Shown: positions 8,395 through 19,947 of the stretch, one piece after another | Layout: every line of letters begins with the position of its first letter | How positions within the stretch are numbered: the stretch's first letter is position 1 | Source: an uncultured Rivibacter sp. | Lineage (GTDB): Bacteria > Pseudomonadota > Gammaproteobacteria > Burkholderiales > Burkholderiaceae | Direction: 5' to 3' | DNA length: 64,000 bases | Assembly (NCBI GenBank): GCA_946480925.1 | Contig: CAMLLU010000020.1 | Location: 1-64,000 of the forward strand | Translations under genes and position numbers: made by a program | Notes under the pieces: model-generated | Databases searched by the model: none | What the model was told of the DNA's origin: nothing | What the model saw: the letters and a program-made list of their open reading frames with translations, nothing else

Positions 8395-9604
8395 GTTGTT
8401 GCCGCTGACCGCAGCGATCGAGCGCCTGCTGGCCTCCACCCGACCGATCGCCGAGACGGAGGAGGTTTCCACCTTCGAAGCGCTGGGTCGCGTGTTGGCC
8501 CTCGACCTGGAGTCCACGCTCGACGTGCCGCCGCTGGACAACAGCGCGATGGACGGCTACGCGCTGCGCGTGGCCGACGTGCCGGCCGCCGGCACCGTGT
8601 TGCGGGTGAGCCAGCGTATTGCGGCGGGGCAGGTGGGTACGCCGCTGCAGCCGGGCACGGCAGCACGCATCTTCACAGGCGCCCCGGTGCCGCCCGGCGC
8701 CGATGCCGTCGTGATGCAGGAGCTGTGCAATGCGCAAGGCGACTCGGTGCGCGTCGACACCCTGCCGCAGCTGGCCCAGGCGATCCGCCGGCGCGGTGAA
8801 GACGTGCGTGAAGGCTCCGTGGTGCTCACGCGTGGTACGCGCTTGTCACCGCAGGCGCTGGGCTTGGCCGCCACTATAGGAGCCGCCAGCCTGACCGTGA
8901 CACGCCGCCCGCGTGTGGCGCTGTTTTCCACCGGTGACGAGTTGGCCATGCCGGGCGAGCCGCTGAAGCCGGGCGCCATCTACAACTCCAACCGCTACAC
9001 GCTGCGCGGGCTGCTGCAAGCCATGGGCTGCGAGGTCACCGATCTCGGCATCGTGCCCGACAAACTGGACGCGACCCGCGAGGCGCTGCGGCGTGCAGCC
9101 GAAGGCAACGATCTCATCGTCACTTCGGGTGGTGTCTCCGTCGGTGAAGAAGACCACCTGAAGCCTGCCGTGCAAGCCGAAGGCCGGCTCGATCTCTGGC
9201 AGGTGGCCATCAAGCCAGGCAAGCCGCTGGCTTTTGGCGAGGTGCGCACAGGCCATGGCCGCCCCACGCTCTTCGTCGGGCTGCCCGGCAATCCGGTGTC
9301 GAGCTTCGTGACCTTCCTGGTGAGCGTGCGGCCGGTCCTGATGGCACTGCAGGGTATGGCTTGGCAAGAGCCGCAAGGCCTCCCGATGCGGGCGGATTTC
9401 GACTGGCTCAAACCCGACAAGCGGCGCGAGTTCCTGCGGGTGCGCCGCAACGCCAGTGGTGGGTTGGAGCTCTTTGCGAGCCAGGGCTCGGGCGTGTTGA
9501 CCTCGGTGGTCTGGGCCGACGGGCTGGTGGACCTGGCTCCCGGCCAAGCCGTGCGAGCCGGTGACATGGTGCGGTTCCTGCCGATGCCGGAGTTGCTAGC
9601 GTGA
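8369..9604 (+). CDS. moeA: Molybdopterin molybdenumtransferase MoeA
   Basis: This 411-residue protein inserts molybdate into adenylylated molybdopterin. Family motifs are present in order: PPLDNSAMDGYA near residue 55, FTGAPVPPGADAVVMQE near 100, RPRVALFSTGDEL near 185, TSGGVSVGEEDH near 250 and GLPGNPVSS near 300. The ATG at 8369 lies inside the end of mobB, so the genes are coupled. A longer in-frame extension upstream would read through the body of mobB in another frame and is rejected. Confidence 0.95.
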   Translation: MNTPAPRRELLPLTAAIERLLASTRPIAETEEVSTFEALGRVLALDLESTLDVPPLDNSAMDGYALRVADVPAAGTVLRVSQRIAAGQVGTPLQPGTAARIFTGAPVPPGADAVVMQELCNAQGDSVRVDTLPQLAQAIRRRGEDVREGSVVLTRGTRLSPQALGLAATIGAASLTVTRRPRVALFSTGDELAMPGEPLKPGAIYNSNRYTLRGLLQAMGCEVTDLGIVPDKLDATREALRRAAEGNDLIVTSGGVSVGEEDHLKPAVQAEGRLDLWQVAIKPGKPLAFGEVRTGHGRPTLFVGLPGNPVSSFVTFLVSVRPVLMALQGMAWQEPQGLPMRADFDWLKPDKRREFLRVRRNASGGLELFASQGSGVLTSVVWADGLVDLAPGQAVRAGDMVRFLPMPELLA

Positions 9605-9858
9605 AGTTCACTGTCCGTTATTTCGCTTCCATCCGCGAAGCCCTGGGTGCCAGCGAGCAAGTCGAACTTGAAGCTGCATCGTGCACGCTCGCCGAGCTGC
9701 GCGAGCAGCTCATTGCACGTGGCGGCCGCCATGCCGAGGTGCTGGCCCGCGGGCGGGCCTTGCGGGCAGCAGTGAACCAGGTCATGGCCACGGGCGAAGC
9801 CGTGGCTTTGGCAGATGGCGCCGAGGTGGCGTTCTTCCCGCCCGTGACGGGCGGTTGA
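9601..9858 (+). CDS. moaD: Molybdopterin synthase sulfur carrier subunit MoaD
   Basis: This 85-residue ubiquitin-fold protein carries sulfur as a C-terminal thiocarboxylate to molybdopterin synthase. The required C-terminal Gly-Gly (PPVTGG) is present. The GTG start overlaps the moeA stop (GTGA arrangement), so it is translationally coupled. Its partner moaE lies 1.1 kb downstream, separated by an opposite-strand dapA-like gene rather than directly adjacent as is common. Confidence 0.95.
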   Translation: MKFTVRYFASIREALGASEQVELEAASCTLAELREQLIARGGRHAEVLARGRALRAAVNQVMATGEAVALADGAEVAFFPPVTGG

Positions 9859-9861
9859 GCT

Positions 9862-10728
9862 TCAGCACAGGGCCGCCAGCCGATCCACGAGCGCTGGCGT
9901 GGCGGCCGTCAGAGGCGGGCGCAACTCGTCGCCAATCAACCCCATTCGCCCCAGCATGGCCTTGAGCGGCGCAGGGTTCGGCTCGGCAAACAGCAACCGG
10001 ATGAGCGGCGCCAGCGCATGGTGCAAGGCCCTCGCTTCGGCAAGCTTGCCTTGCCCGATGGCACGGCACATCGCGACGAACCGTTCGGTGTGTAGATGGG
10101 CAGCAGCGGTGATCGCACCGTGCCCGCCCTGGCACAGCGTGCCGAAGATCTGGGCGTCTTCGCCGGCGAGCACCTGCAGCCGGCCTTCGGCGATGAGGGT
10201 CTGCGTCTTCTCGGGTGAGCCGCCGCAGTCCTTGACCGCACGGATACGCGGGTGTTGGGCCAGCACGCGATAGCTCTCCAGCTCGATGGCGACGCCGGTG
10301 CGGTAGGGAATGTCGTAGAGCACCACGGGCACCGGCGAGGCATCAGCCAGCGCGATGAAGTGCTCGATGAGGCCGTGTTGAGACGGCCGCACGTAGTAGG
10401 GCGCTGGCGTCAGGAAGCCGGCGATGGGGCGCTCAGCGCAGCGGTGCAGTTGCGTCAGCAGCGAAGGCCGGTGATTGCCTGCCAGGCCCATCAGCACCGG
10501 CAGGCCGGTGTTGCAGGCCAGCACGGTGTCGAGCACGGCGAGTTGCTCGTCGTCATCCAGCGCTGCTGCCTCGCCGGTGCTGCCACACGCCACGAAGCCG
10601 GCAATGCCGCTGGGCGCCAGGTGCGCTACCAGGCGACGCAAGGCCGCATGGTCGATGGCGCCTTGGTCGAAAGGCGTGACCAGGGGAATCCAGAGTCCGG
10701 AAAAGTCGGTGGAAGGAAGAGATGGCAT
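9862..10728 (-). CDS. Dihydrodipicolinate synthase family protein (DapA-like)
   Basis: This 288-residue TIM-barrel lyase carries the class I aldolase features of DapA: GSTGE at 49-53 (pyruvate carboxylate binding), Y138 in VVLYDIPYRTG and the Schiff-base lysine K166 in IRAVKDCGG. The likely reaction is condensation of pyruvate with aspartate semialdehyde to give 4-hydroxy-tetrahydrodipicolinate for lysine synthesis, but related family members use other aldehydes, so the substrate is uncertain. It lies antisense between moaD and moaE, three bases from the moaD stop. A role in lysine synthesis would be unrelated to the surrounding molybdenum-cofactor genes. Confidence 0.87.
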   Translation of the reverse strand: MPSLPSTDFSGLWIPLVTPFDQGAIDHAALRRLVAHLAPSGIAGFVACGSTGEAAALDDDEQLAVLDTVLACNTGLPVLMGLAGNHRPSLLTQLHRCAERPIAGFLTPAPYYVRPSQHGLIEHFIALADASPVPVVLYDIPYRTGVAIELESYRVLAQHPRIRAVKDCGGSPEKTQTLIAEGRLQVLAGEDAQIFGTLCQGGHGAITAAAHLHTERFVAMCRAIGQGKLAEARALHHALAPLIRLLFAEPNPAPLKAMLGRMGLIGDELRPPLTAATPALVDRLAALC

Positions 10729-10811
10729 GGGACGCTCCTTGTGGGCTGGAGATGACCGATGGGTCCGTTCCAGAGGAGCGCAACGAAAGGGAGCAGGGAT
10801 GCCGCCGAACC

Positions 10812-10871
10812 GTTCCGTCGCTCATCTGACGACGGAACAGCTGCTCCGGTCAGACGAGCTGCTGTTTTTTT
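10812..10871 (+). terminator. Tandem hairpins with T-tract upstream of moaE
   Basis: Two stem-loops sit in the gap between dapA-like and moaE. The first is GTTCCGTCG / CGACGGAAC (10812-10838, perfect nine-base stem). The second is ACAGCTGCT / AGCTGCTGT (10837-10865, one mismatch), followed by seven T residues (10865-10871). On the plus strand the second hairpin looks like an intrinsic terminator, yet no plus-strand gene ends just before it. It could be an attenuator in a moaE leader or the end of a small RNA. Confidence 0.4.
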
Positions 10872-10986
10872 GCTTTGACCACCACCGCCGTGGCCGCGTC
10901 AACGTGCTGCGCCGGCAGCACGTGGGCGTGGATATCGAGCGGGAGGGGCATGCGGCGCATTCTAGGGGCGGGGCACAATCACAGGC

Positions 10987-11469
10987 ATGAGCGACAGCCC
11001 GCGCGTACGCATCCAGACCGAAGACTTCGATCTCGGGGCCGAAGTGGCCGCCTTGCGAGCCGGTGACCCGGGTGTGGGCGCGGTGGCCAGCTTCGTGGGC
11101 ACGGTGCGTGAGCGCAGCGAGGGCGCCGATGTGCACCGCATGGAGCTCGAGCACTACCCCGGCATGACCGAGGCCGCCATCGAAGCGATGGTCGACGAGG
11201 CTCGGCGCCGCTTCAACATCCGCCGCGTCTGCGTGATCCATAGGGTGGGGCCGCTCGAGCTGGGTGACCAGATCGTGCTGGTGGCCGTGAGCTCGGCCCA
11301 TCGCGGTGACGCCTTCCAGGCCTGCGAATTCCTGATGGACTACCTCAAGACGCAGGCGCCGTTCTGGAAGAAGGAACACACGGCCGAAGGCGCGCGCTGG
11401 GTCGATGCCCGCGTGGCCGACGACGAGGCGCTCAAGCGCTGGGGCATCCAGGCGTCCAACGCCGCCTGA
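10987..11469 (+). CDS. moaE: Molybdopterin synthase catalytic subunit MoaE
   Basis: This 160-residue subunit pairs with MoaD to convert cyclic pyranopterin monophosphate to molybdopterin. Active-site lysines are visible as K121 and K128 in [12 protein letters not shown], and the SFVGTVRE and LEHYPGM segments are diagnostic. Full length. It is separated from moaD by the antisense dapA-like gene, so it needs its own promoter or read-through. clpB follows about 100 bases downstream. Confidence 0.95.
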   Translation: MSDSPRVRIQTEDFDLGAEVAALRAGDPGVGAVASFVGTVRERSEGADVHRMELEHYPGMTEAAIEAMVDEARRRFNIRRVCVIHRVGPLELGDQIVLVAVSSAHRGDAFQACEFLMDYLKTQAPFWKKEHTAEGARWVDARVADDEALKRWGIQASNAA

Positions 11470-11512
11470 GCGCACGTCGTTTGGCCTGGGTCAACCCGGG
11501 TGCGGCGCTTGC

Positions 11513-11540
11513 CTTGAAAACTCGGGGCCAGCCCCGAAGT
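11513..11540 (+). promoter_or_regulatory. Sigma-32 (heat shock) type promoter of clpB
   Basis: The -35-like CTTGAAA (11513-11519) matches the sigma-32 consensus exactly. After 12 bases comes CCCCGAAGT (11532-11540), close to the CCCCATNT -10 consensus. It lies 27 bases upstream of the clpB start codon, where a heat-shock promoter would be expected. Confidence 0.65.
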
Positions 11541-11566
11541 CGGCAGCAATCGGAGGATTCACCCCC

Positions 11567-14167
<2,601 letters not shown>

Positions 14168-14199
14168 AGACGCCGAGACGATGCCGGCGCCCTGGGTGA

Positions 14200-15474
14200 T
14201 CAGGGTGCCGGCTTGCGTGCGTTGACCTGGGCCGAGAGCTCGGCGTCCAGCTTGTGCATCTGGGCTCGTACCAGCGTCACGTTGACGTGGGGCTTGTCGA
14301 GCACGGCATGCAGCACGAGGCCCGGGTGTTCAGGCACCGGGCGCAGCACGAGGTGGTGCTGGCCGAGGGTGATCATCGCGTCGGGCACGGCATAGCCGAG
14401 CCCCAGGTTGCGGCTGCCGGCCAGCATGGCGGCCAATATGCCGCCGCCCTGGCGAGCGAGTTCGTCTCCGCCGGGGCGCGAGCCGGCATGGGCGAGCGTG
14501 CGACCGCTGGCCTGCTCGAACACGCAGCAGCTCACCATGCCGGCCACTTCGGCGAGCTGATAGACATAGCGTTCCAGCGGCGATGTAGGGGCAGCCGCGG
14601 CACCCACCACGGGCATGGGGGTCACCACGGGCTCGGCCGGCGGCCGGGCAGCCGCGGCCGGCGCCGGGCTCAGGCGTGCCAGCGTGGCACCGCCGCCGGC
14701 AGGGTGCAGGCGGTCTTGCAGCCGGTTCCACGTGGCGCCGAGGAAGGCCCACGCTTCCGCGGGTCGTGTGACCTGGGGTGTCGTGCGCACCTCGACACCG
14801 GTGCCCATGCCCAGCTCGGCCGCGTGGCTCGCGATCATGTTGCTCGCGTGCAGCGGCAGCACCAGCATGTTGCGATTGGCCCAGTGGCCGGCGAGCATCG
14901 CGTCGCGCAGCGGCTTCAGGCTCGCGTCGAGCGCATGGGCGGGCAGATCGCCCACCATCAGCACAGCCAGCAGGCTGTGGCCCAGCAGCGTGCGGGCCAT
15001 GGCTTGGCGTGCCTGCGTGTCGGCATCCACCTCGGTGGAATACAGCCGCACGTTGTGGCCGTTGCCGGCCGGGCAGTCGACGAATTCGAGCGTGGCCAGC
15101 GTGGTGCCGTAGCCCTGGCGCCGGATCAGCAGCTTTTGCGGCTTGCGGCCCGCAGCGGCGGCAATGCCTGCCAGCAGCTTGCGCGAGGTGGCCGTGCCGA
15201 CGTCGTGCACCGCAATGTATTGCGGCGCCAGGTGTTCGAACTGCTGCTCCAGCGCCTCGGCCGGATCGCACGAGACGAACAGCTCGCGCGTGTCGCTGCC
15301 GATGGCTCGGCCGATGTCGCGTTCACGTTCGGTCTGGAGATAGTCCTGCTCGTCTTGCAGGATCTGGGTGGCCACCGCAGTTTCTGCACGAGTTGCTTGC
15401 CATTCCTCGCGGGCCATCGGCTGTGAAGGGGTGGAGCTTGGCCAGGCCGAACGCTCAAAAGGCAGTGCCGCCAT
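14200..15474 (-). CDS. Roadblock/LC7-like domain protein, paralogue 1
   Basis: This 424-residue protein of unknown function has three parts: a variable N-terminal 60 residues; a conserved alpha/beta region (about 60-260) with the strand pattern YIAVHDVGT, LLIRRQGYGTTLATLEF and VRLYSTEVDAD; an alanine/proline linker; and a C-terminal roadblock/LC7-like domain (about 315-415). It aligns end to end with the protein at 19948-21225 (same length and order, matching LFV-x-PA-A, I-x-D, LATL and W-x-L-x-W landmarks), so the two are paralogues. No signal peptide or membrane segment. The start at 15474 has a GAAGGAG ribosome-binding site. Roadblock domains usually dimerise and regulate GTPases or motility systems; no MglA-type GTPase gene is nearby. 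Confidence 0.75.
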   Translation of the reverse strand: MAALPFERSAWPSSTPSQPMAREEWQATRAETAVATQILQDEQDYLQTERERDIGRAIGSDTRELFVSCDPAEALEQQFEHLAPQYIAVHDVGTATSRKLLAGIAAAAGRKPQKLLIRRQGYGTTLATLEFVDCPAGNGHNVRLYSTEVDADTQARQAMARTLLGHSLLAVLMVGDLPAHALDASLKPLRDAMLAGHWANRNMLVLPLHASNMIASHAAELGMGTGVEVRTTPQVTRPAEAWAFLGATWNRLQDRLHPAGGGATLARLSPAPAAAARPPAEPVVTPMPVVGAAAAPTSPLERYVYQLAEVAGMVSCCVFEQASGRTLAHAGSRPGGDELARQGGGILAAMLAGSRNLGLGYAVPDAMITLGQHHLVLRPVPEHPGLVLHAVLDKPHVNVTLVRAQMHKLDAELSAQVNARKPAP

Positions 15475-15726
15475 GGGTCGACTCCTTCGAAACTGCAGGT
15501 GAATCGGGGCTGCCGTCAGGCTCAACGAACGGGAGCAGGCGAATCGAGTGTAAGTTGGTGTTTCAAAATGTGCCTGACCGTGACGTGCATGATTTCACGT
15601 GGCGTCGCGCTGCCGCCATCCCCCTGATGGACGATGACAACACGCGGTGCCTTGCAGCCGGGCAGGGGCCGTGAAATATGCCCGCTCGATAGAATCGGCG
15701 CGGCCTTTCTGCTGCCTCTGACCACC

Positions 15727-17412
15727 ATGCCCGATGCGATGCCTGCAAAAACCGCTCCTCCTGTCGTGATCGTTGGAGCGGGTCTGGCCGGGCTCACGGT
15801 CGCCCTGCATCTGGCAGACCGCCACCCCGTGGTGGTGCTGGCCAAGCGCAACCTCGAAGAAGCGGCAACGGCCTGGGCGCAGGGCGGCATCGTGGGTGTG
15901 CTGGGCAGTGACGACAGCATCGAGTCCCATGTGCGGGACACTCGGGACGCTGGCGCCGGTCTGGTAGACGAACACACGGCACGCTTCATCGCCGAGAACA
16001 GCGCCGCCGCGGTCGAGTGGCTGGTGGCGCGCGGTGTACCGTTTTCGAGCGACCCGGAAGGCCCGCTCGGGCTGCACCTCACGCGAGAAGGCGGCCATGC
16101 CGTGCGGCGCATCGCCCACGCGGCCGACGCCACGGGCAAGGCCATCCACGAAGTGCTGCTGCAAGAGGTGAAGCGCCACCCCAACATCACGCTGCGCGAG
16201 CGTTGGATGGCGGTGGACCTGATCACCTCGCGGCACCTCAAGCGCGAGGAATCCTCGCGCTGCTACGGCGTCTACGCGCTCGATATCGACCGCCAGCGCG
16301 TCGAGACGCTGCCGGCGGCGGCAGTGGTGCTGGCCACGGGCGGTGCCGGCAAGGTGTACCGCTACACCACCAACCCCGAGACGGCCACCGGCGACGGCAT
16401 CGCCATGGCATGGCGCGCGGGCTGCCGTGTCGGCAACATGGAGTTCATCCAGTTCCATCCGACCTGCCTGTATCACCCGCAGGAGCGCAGCTTCCTCATC
16501 ACCGAGGCATTGCGAGGCGAGGGTGGGCAGCTGAAGCTGCCGATCGTCGGAAACGGGGGTGACAACGGTGGTGTGCGCTTCATGCACAACCACGACGAAC
16601 GCGGCGAGCTCGCGCCGCGCGACATCGTGGCCCGTGCGATCGACTTCGAGATGAAGAAGCACGGCGTGGACCACGTCTGGCTCGATGCCACGCACCTGGG
16701 TGAAGCCTTCCTGAAGGAGCATTTCCCCACCATCCATGCGCGCTGCCTGTCGCTGGGCATCGACATCGCCAGGCAACCGATTCCCGTGGTGCCCGCCGCG
16801 CACTACACCTGCGGCGGCGTGGTCACCGACCTGGACGGGCGCACGGACCTGCCGGGGCTCTACGCCGTGGGTGAGACCACCTACACCGGCCTGCACGGTG
16901 CCAACCGGCTGGCCAGCAACTCGCTGCTCGAATGCGTGGTGCTGGGCCGCACCTGCGCCCACCACGTGCTGGCGCATCTCAATGGCCCTGGGCCCGGACT
17001 GCCGGCGTGGGACGAGAGCCAGGTCGAGAACGCCGACGAGCAGGTCGTCATCTCCCACAACTGGGACGAGCTGCGTTTGCTGATGTGGAACTACGTGGGC
17101 ATCGTGCGCACCACCAAGCGGCTGGAGCGCGCCCGCCATCGCATCAAGTTGCTGCGCAACGAGATCGACGACTACTACGCGAACTTCCGCGTCAACCGCG
17201 ACCTGCTGGAGTTGCGCAACCTGGTCGATTGCGCCGAGCTGATCGTGCGCTCAGCATTGATGCGGCAGGAAAGTCGCGGGCTGCACTACAGCCGGGACTT
17301 CCCGCACACGCTGCCGGTGAGCTTCCCGACCATACTGGTGCGGCCGGCCAGAAGCGGTGCTGCTGACGGCAAAAAGGAAAAGAAGGCGAAGGCCCTGGGG
17401 CTGAGCGGCTGA
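15727..17412 (+). CDS. nadB: L-aspartate oxidase
   Basis: This 561-residue flavoprotein oxidises aspartate to iminoaspartate, the first step of de novo NAD synthesis. The FAD-binding loop [17 protein letters not shown] lies at the N terminus, followed by [11 protein letters not shown], the [13 protein letters not shown] active-site segment, [21 protein letters not shown] and [12 protein letters not shown], which are family signatures. ATG 15727 is preferred; an upstream extension to 15634 would add 31 unrelated residues. The partner genes nadC and nadA are on the opposite strand downstream, so the NAD genes form two units. Confidence 0.96.
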   Translation: MPDAMPAKTAPPVVIVGAGLAGLTVALHLADRHPVVVLAKRNLEEAATAWAQGGIVGVLGSDDSIESHVRDTRDAGAGLVDEHTARFIAENSAAAVEWLVARGVPFSSDPEGPLGLHLTREGGHAVRRIAHAADATGKAIHEVLLQEVKRHPNITLRERWMAVDLITSRHLKREESSRCYGVYALDIDRQRVETLPAAAVVLATGGAGKVYRYTTNPETATGDGIAMAWRAGCRVGNMEFIQFHPTCLYHPQERSFLITEALRGEGGQLKLPIVGNGGDNGGVRFMHNHDERGELAPRDIVARAIDFEMKKHGVDHVWLDATHLGEAFLKEHFPTIHARCLSLGIDIARQPIPVVPAAHYTCGGVVTDLDGRTDLPGLYAVGETTYTGLHGANRLASNSLLECVVLGRTCAHHVLAHLNGPGPGLPAWDESQVENADEQVVISHNWDELRLLMWNYVGIVRTTKRLERARHRIKLLRNEIDDYYANFRVNRDLLELRNLVDCAELIVRSALMRQESRGLHYSRDFPHTLPVSFPTILVRPARSGAADGKKEKKAKALGLSG

Positions 17413-17417
17413 TCCGT

Positions 17418-17463
17418 CAGTGACTGGTGGCCGGTGACCAGTGTGGCCACTGATCACTGATCA
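17418..17463. repeat. GTGAC-type intergenic repeat, copy A
   Basis: Directly after the nadB stop codon lies a stretch built from degenerate GTGACC/CACTGATC units, ending in TGATCACTGATCA. Its first 26 bases match copy B at 18691 in 22 of 26 positions by hand count, and copy C at 36283 is built from the same unit. Confidence 0.6.
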
Positions 17464-17467
17464 AGCG

Positions 17468-17752
17468 TCAACGCCGTGCACGCATGGCCGTGCGCGCCTG
17501 CACGAACTCGAAAGCATGCTGCACGGCTTCGACGATGGCCCGCTCGTTTTCGACGCGTTCCTTGTCAGGCATGTAGAAGGCCAGGTCCACTGGATGGCGG
17601 ATGTAGCGTGTGGGCAGGCGGTTCAGCGCCACGCAGGCCACGTCGGCCAGCAGGTCGCCGCTCAGGTGCGGATACCTTGCCGCCGAGGCCAGCACTGCAT
17701 CGAGCACCGGCTGCTCGTAGAAGTTGTGGATCGATTCAAAGCTGTCGCTCAT
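17468..17752 (-). CDS. ComFB-like small protein
   Basis: This 94-residue protein resembles the late-competence ComFB family: an N-terminal helix (SIHNFYEQPVLDAVL), then DLLADVACVALNRLPTRYI, the family core in which a helix is followed by LNxLPxRY. The cysteine pair found in some members is absent (only one cysteine). Function is not known here; recent work on cyanobacterial ComFB relatives points to cyclic-di-nucleotide binding, which I cannot confirm from this sequence. It lies between nadB (convergent) and nadC (same strand, 65 bases upstream), so it may be cotranscribed with nadC-nadA. Confidence 0.72.
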   Translation of the reverse strand: MSDSFESIHNFYEQPVLDAVLASAARYPHLSGDLLADVACVALNRLPTRYIRHPVDLAFYMPDKERVENERAIVEAVQHAFEFVQARTAMRARR

Positions 17753-17817
17753 GGCGCTCTCATCGGGCCGAGTGGTTTCCGGTTTTCGGCAGAGGCGCGC
17801 GCGAGTTGAGCCTCCGG

Positions 17818-18684
17818 CTACAGGCGTTCCAGCACGCGCATGGAATAGTCCACGGCCTTCACGTCTTTGGTGAGGCGGCCGATGGAGATGCGGTCTACGC
17901 CGGTGGCGGCGATGTCGCGCAACTGCTCGATCGCCACACCGCCCGAAACTTCGAGCAAAGCGCGCCCGGCGGTGATCGCTACTGCCTCACGCATCTGCGG
18001 GTAGGTGAAGTTGTCGAGCAGCACGCTGGTGGCGTCGGCGGCCAGGGCTTCGCGCAGCTGGTCCAGCGTTTCGACCTCGACCTGGATCTCCACGCTGGCA
18101 TTCAGCGCCTGGGCGGCCTGCAGGGCTTGCGTCACGCCGCCGGCCGCCGCGATGTGGTTTTCCTTGATGAGGATGCCGTGATAGAGCGCCAGCCGCTGGT
18201 TCTGCCCGCCGCCCACGCGCACCGCGTATTTCTGCGCGAGGCGCAGGCCCGGGATGGTCTTGCGGGTGTCGAGGATGGCGCAGCCCTTCGGGTTGGTGGA
18301 GGCACCGGCCACCGCTTCGACGTGGCGGCGCGTCGCAGTGGCGGTGCCTGAGAGCAACTGCAGGAAGTTCAACGCTGGCCGTTCGGCCGCCAGTAGCGCG
18401 CGCGCATCGCCCTCGATGTGGCACACCAGCGTGTCGGCCTTCATCCACGCGCCTTCGTCGTAGTGCCATTCGATGCGCGCCTGCTTGTCGAGCACCGTCA
18501 CGCAGCCCTCGAACCAGTCTCGCCCGCACAGCATCGCGTCTTCACGCACCAGCACGCGGGCACGCACGCGCTCGCCTTCGGGTATCAGCTGCCCGGTCCA
18601 GTCGCGTTCGCCGAGGTCTTCGAACAGCGCCTCATTGATGTTGCGGGCGCGCGCTTCGTCGAGGGTTTCGTTGTGGTCAAACAT
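17818..18684 (-). CDS. nadC: Nicotinate-nucleotide pyrophosphorylase (quinolinate phosphoribosyltransferase)
   Basis: This 288-residue enzyme joins quinolinate and PRPP to give nicotinate mononucleotide. Diagnostic segments: AALNFLQ-like RPALNFLQLLSGTATATR, DTRKTIPGLRLAQKYAVRVGGG, HGILIKENH, VEVETLDQLREAL and LEVSGGV near the end. Full length. It is downstream of nadA on the same strand. The 66-base gap between them, including the region of its ribosome-binding site, is largely filled by copy B of the GTGAC-type repeat. Confidence 0.96.
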   Translation of the reverse strand: MFDHNETLDEARARNINEALFEDLGERDWTGQLIPEGERVRARVLVREDAMLCGRDWFEGCVTVLDKQARIEWHYDEGAWMKADTLVCHIEGDARALLAAERPALNFLQLLSGTATATRRHVEAVAGASTNPKGCAILDTRKTIPGLRLAQKYAVRVGGGQNQRLALYHGILIKENHIAAAGGVTQALQAAQALNASVEIQVEVETLDQLREALAADATSVLLDNFTYPQMREAVAITAGRALLEVSGGVAIEQLRDIAATGVDRISIGRLTKDVKAVDYSMRVLERL

Positions 18685-18690
18685 TTTGGG

Positions 18691-18730
18691 TAGTGACTTG
18701 TGACCGGTGATCAGTGACTGGTGAACTCAC
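18691..18730. repeat. GTGAC-type intergenic repeat, copy B
   Basis: The stretch between the nadA stop and the nadC start is made of degenerate GTGACTTGTGACC-like units. It matches copy A (17418) over its first 26 bases at 22 positions and also resembles the reverse complement of the right half of copy C (36340-36366). Confidence 0.6.
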
Positions 18731-18750
18731 GAGCCAGCGGCCACTGCAGA

Positions 18751-19866
18751 TCAAGCGGCTCCGACGTTCGGCACGAAGCCCTGCGCGGGCTTGGCGATGC
18801 TCGAAGGATTCTTCGCCACGAAATCGAGCATGCGGTCGATGCAGCCGAGTGCCTGGCTTCGCGTGGGCTCGGGCACAAGGATCTCGCCGGAGCCCTGTTC
18901 CAGGCAGTCCACCACGCCCTGCAGTGCATTCATCGCCATCCACGGGCAGTGGGCGCAGCTCTTGCACGTGGCACTGTTGCCGGCGGTGGGCGCCTCGATC
19001 AGCGTCTTGCTCGGCGCGAGCTGGCGCATGCGGTGCAGGATGCCGTTGTCGGTGGCCACGATGAAGCTTTCCGCGTCCATCTTGAGCACCGCATTGAGCA
19101 GCTGCGAGGTCGAGCCCACCACGTCGGCCTGATCGACCACGCTCTTGGGCGACTCGGGGTGCACCAGCACCTTGGCGCCAGGGTGCTGCTTTTTCAGCAG
19201 GTCGAGCTCGATGCCCTTGAACTCGTCGTGCACGATGCAGGCGCCGTTCCACATCAGCATGTCGGCGCCGGTCTGTTCCTGGATGTAGCGGCCGAGGTGC
19301 CGGTCGGGCGCCCAGAGGATCTTTTCACCCTGGTCTTTCAGGTGCTTCACGATGGCCAGCGCGCACGAGCTCGTCACCATCCAGTCGGCACGTGCCTTCA
19401 CTGCGGCGCTGGTGTTCGCGTACACGACCACCTTGCGGTCGGGGTGCGCGTCACAGAAGGCGGCGAATTCATCAGGCGGGCAGCCCAGGTCGAGCGAGCA
19501 GGTGGCTTCGAGGTCGGGCATCAGCACGCGCTTGTGCGGCGACAGGATCTTGGCGCTTTCGCCCATGAAGCGCACGCCGGCCACCACCAGCGTCTGGCTC
19601 TCGTGGTCGCGGCCGAAGCGTGCCATCTCCAGCGAGTCCGCCACGCAGCCACCGGTCTCGAGCGCCAGGTCCTGCAGGTCTCCATCGACGTAGTAGTGCG
19701 CCACCAGCACCGCCTTGTGCTGCTTCAGCAGGGCTGCGGCGCGCGCCTTCCATTCGCGGCGGCCTTCGGGGCTCAGGGGCTCGGGCACCTTGGCCCAGGC
19801 GCGGGCGGTGCAGGAGGCGCCTTGCGCGTCCTGCTTCGTGTAGTCGAACAGCACTGCTTCGCTCAT
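18751..19866 (-). CDS. nadA: Quinolinate synthase A
   Basis: This 371-residue [4Fe-4S] enzyme condenses iminoaspartate with dihydroxyacetone phosphate to quinolinate. It shows [17 protein letters not shown] near the start, the [14 protein letters not shown] segment, VHPESP, a [18 protein letters not shown] cysteine cluster and LDF near the C terminus. Cluster cysteines in the family come from three separate places; candidate ligands are those in TCSL, SCAL and the CKSCAHC group. It leads the nadA-nadC unit; the roadblock paralogue 2 lies downstream of its start on the same strand, 81 bases away. Confidence 0.96.
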   Translation of the reverse strand: MSEAVLFDYTKQDAQGASCTARAWAKVPEPLSPEGRREWKARAAALLKQHKAVLVAHYYVDGDLQDLALETGGCVADSLEMARFGRDHESQTLVVAGVRFMGESAKILSPHKRVLMPDLEATCSLDLGCPPDEFAAFCDAHPDRKVVVYANTSAAVKARADWMVTSSCALAIVKHLKDQGEKILWAPDRHLGRYIQEQTGADMLMWNGACIVHDEFKGIELDLLKKQHPGAKVLVHPESPKSVVDQADVVGSTSQLLNAVLKMDAESFIVATDNGILHRMRQLAPSKTLIEAPTAGNSATCKSCAHCPWMAMNALQGVVDCLEQGSGEILVPEPTRSQALGCIDRMLDFVAKNPSSIAKPAQGFVPNVGAA

Positions 19867-19947
19867 GACATCGGTCCATCGTGGGGCTCTGCGGCCCTGG
19901 AAAACCGATGGTAGCCGAGCGGCCTCGCCCTCACGGGCGGTGCAGGA

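Noticed and set aside
10729..10986. Molybdenum-cofactor riboswitch ahead of moaE
   Set aside because: The known Moco RNA motif could not be matched by eye to the double hairpin; only the terminator-like features are supported.
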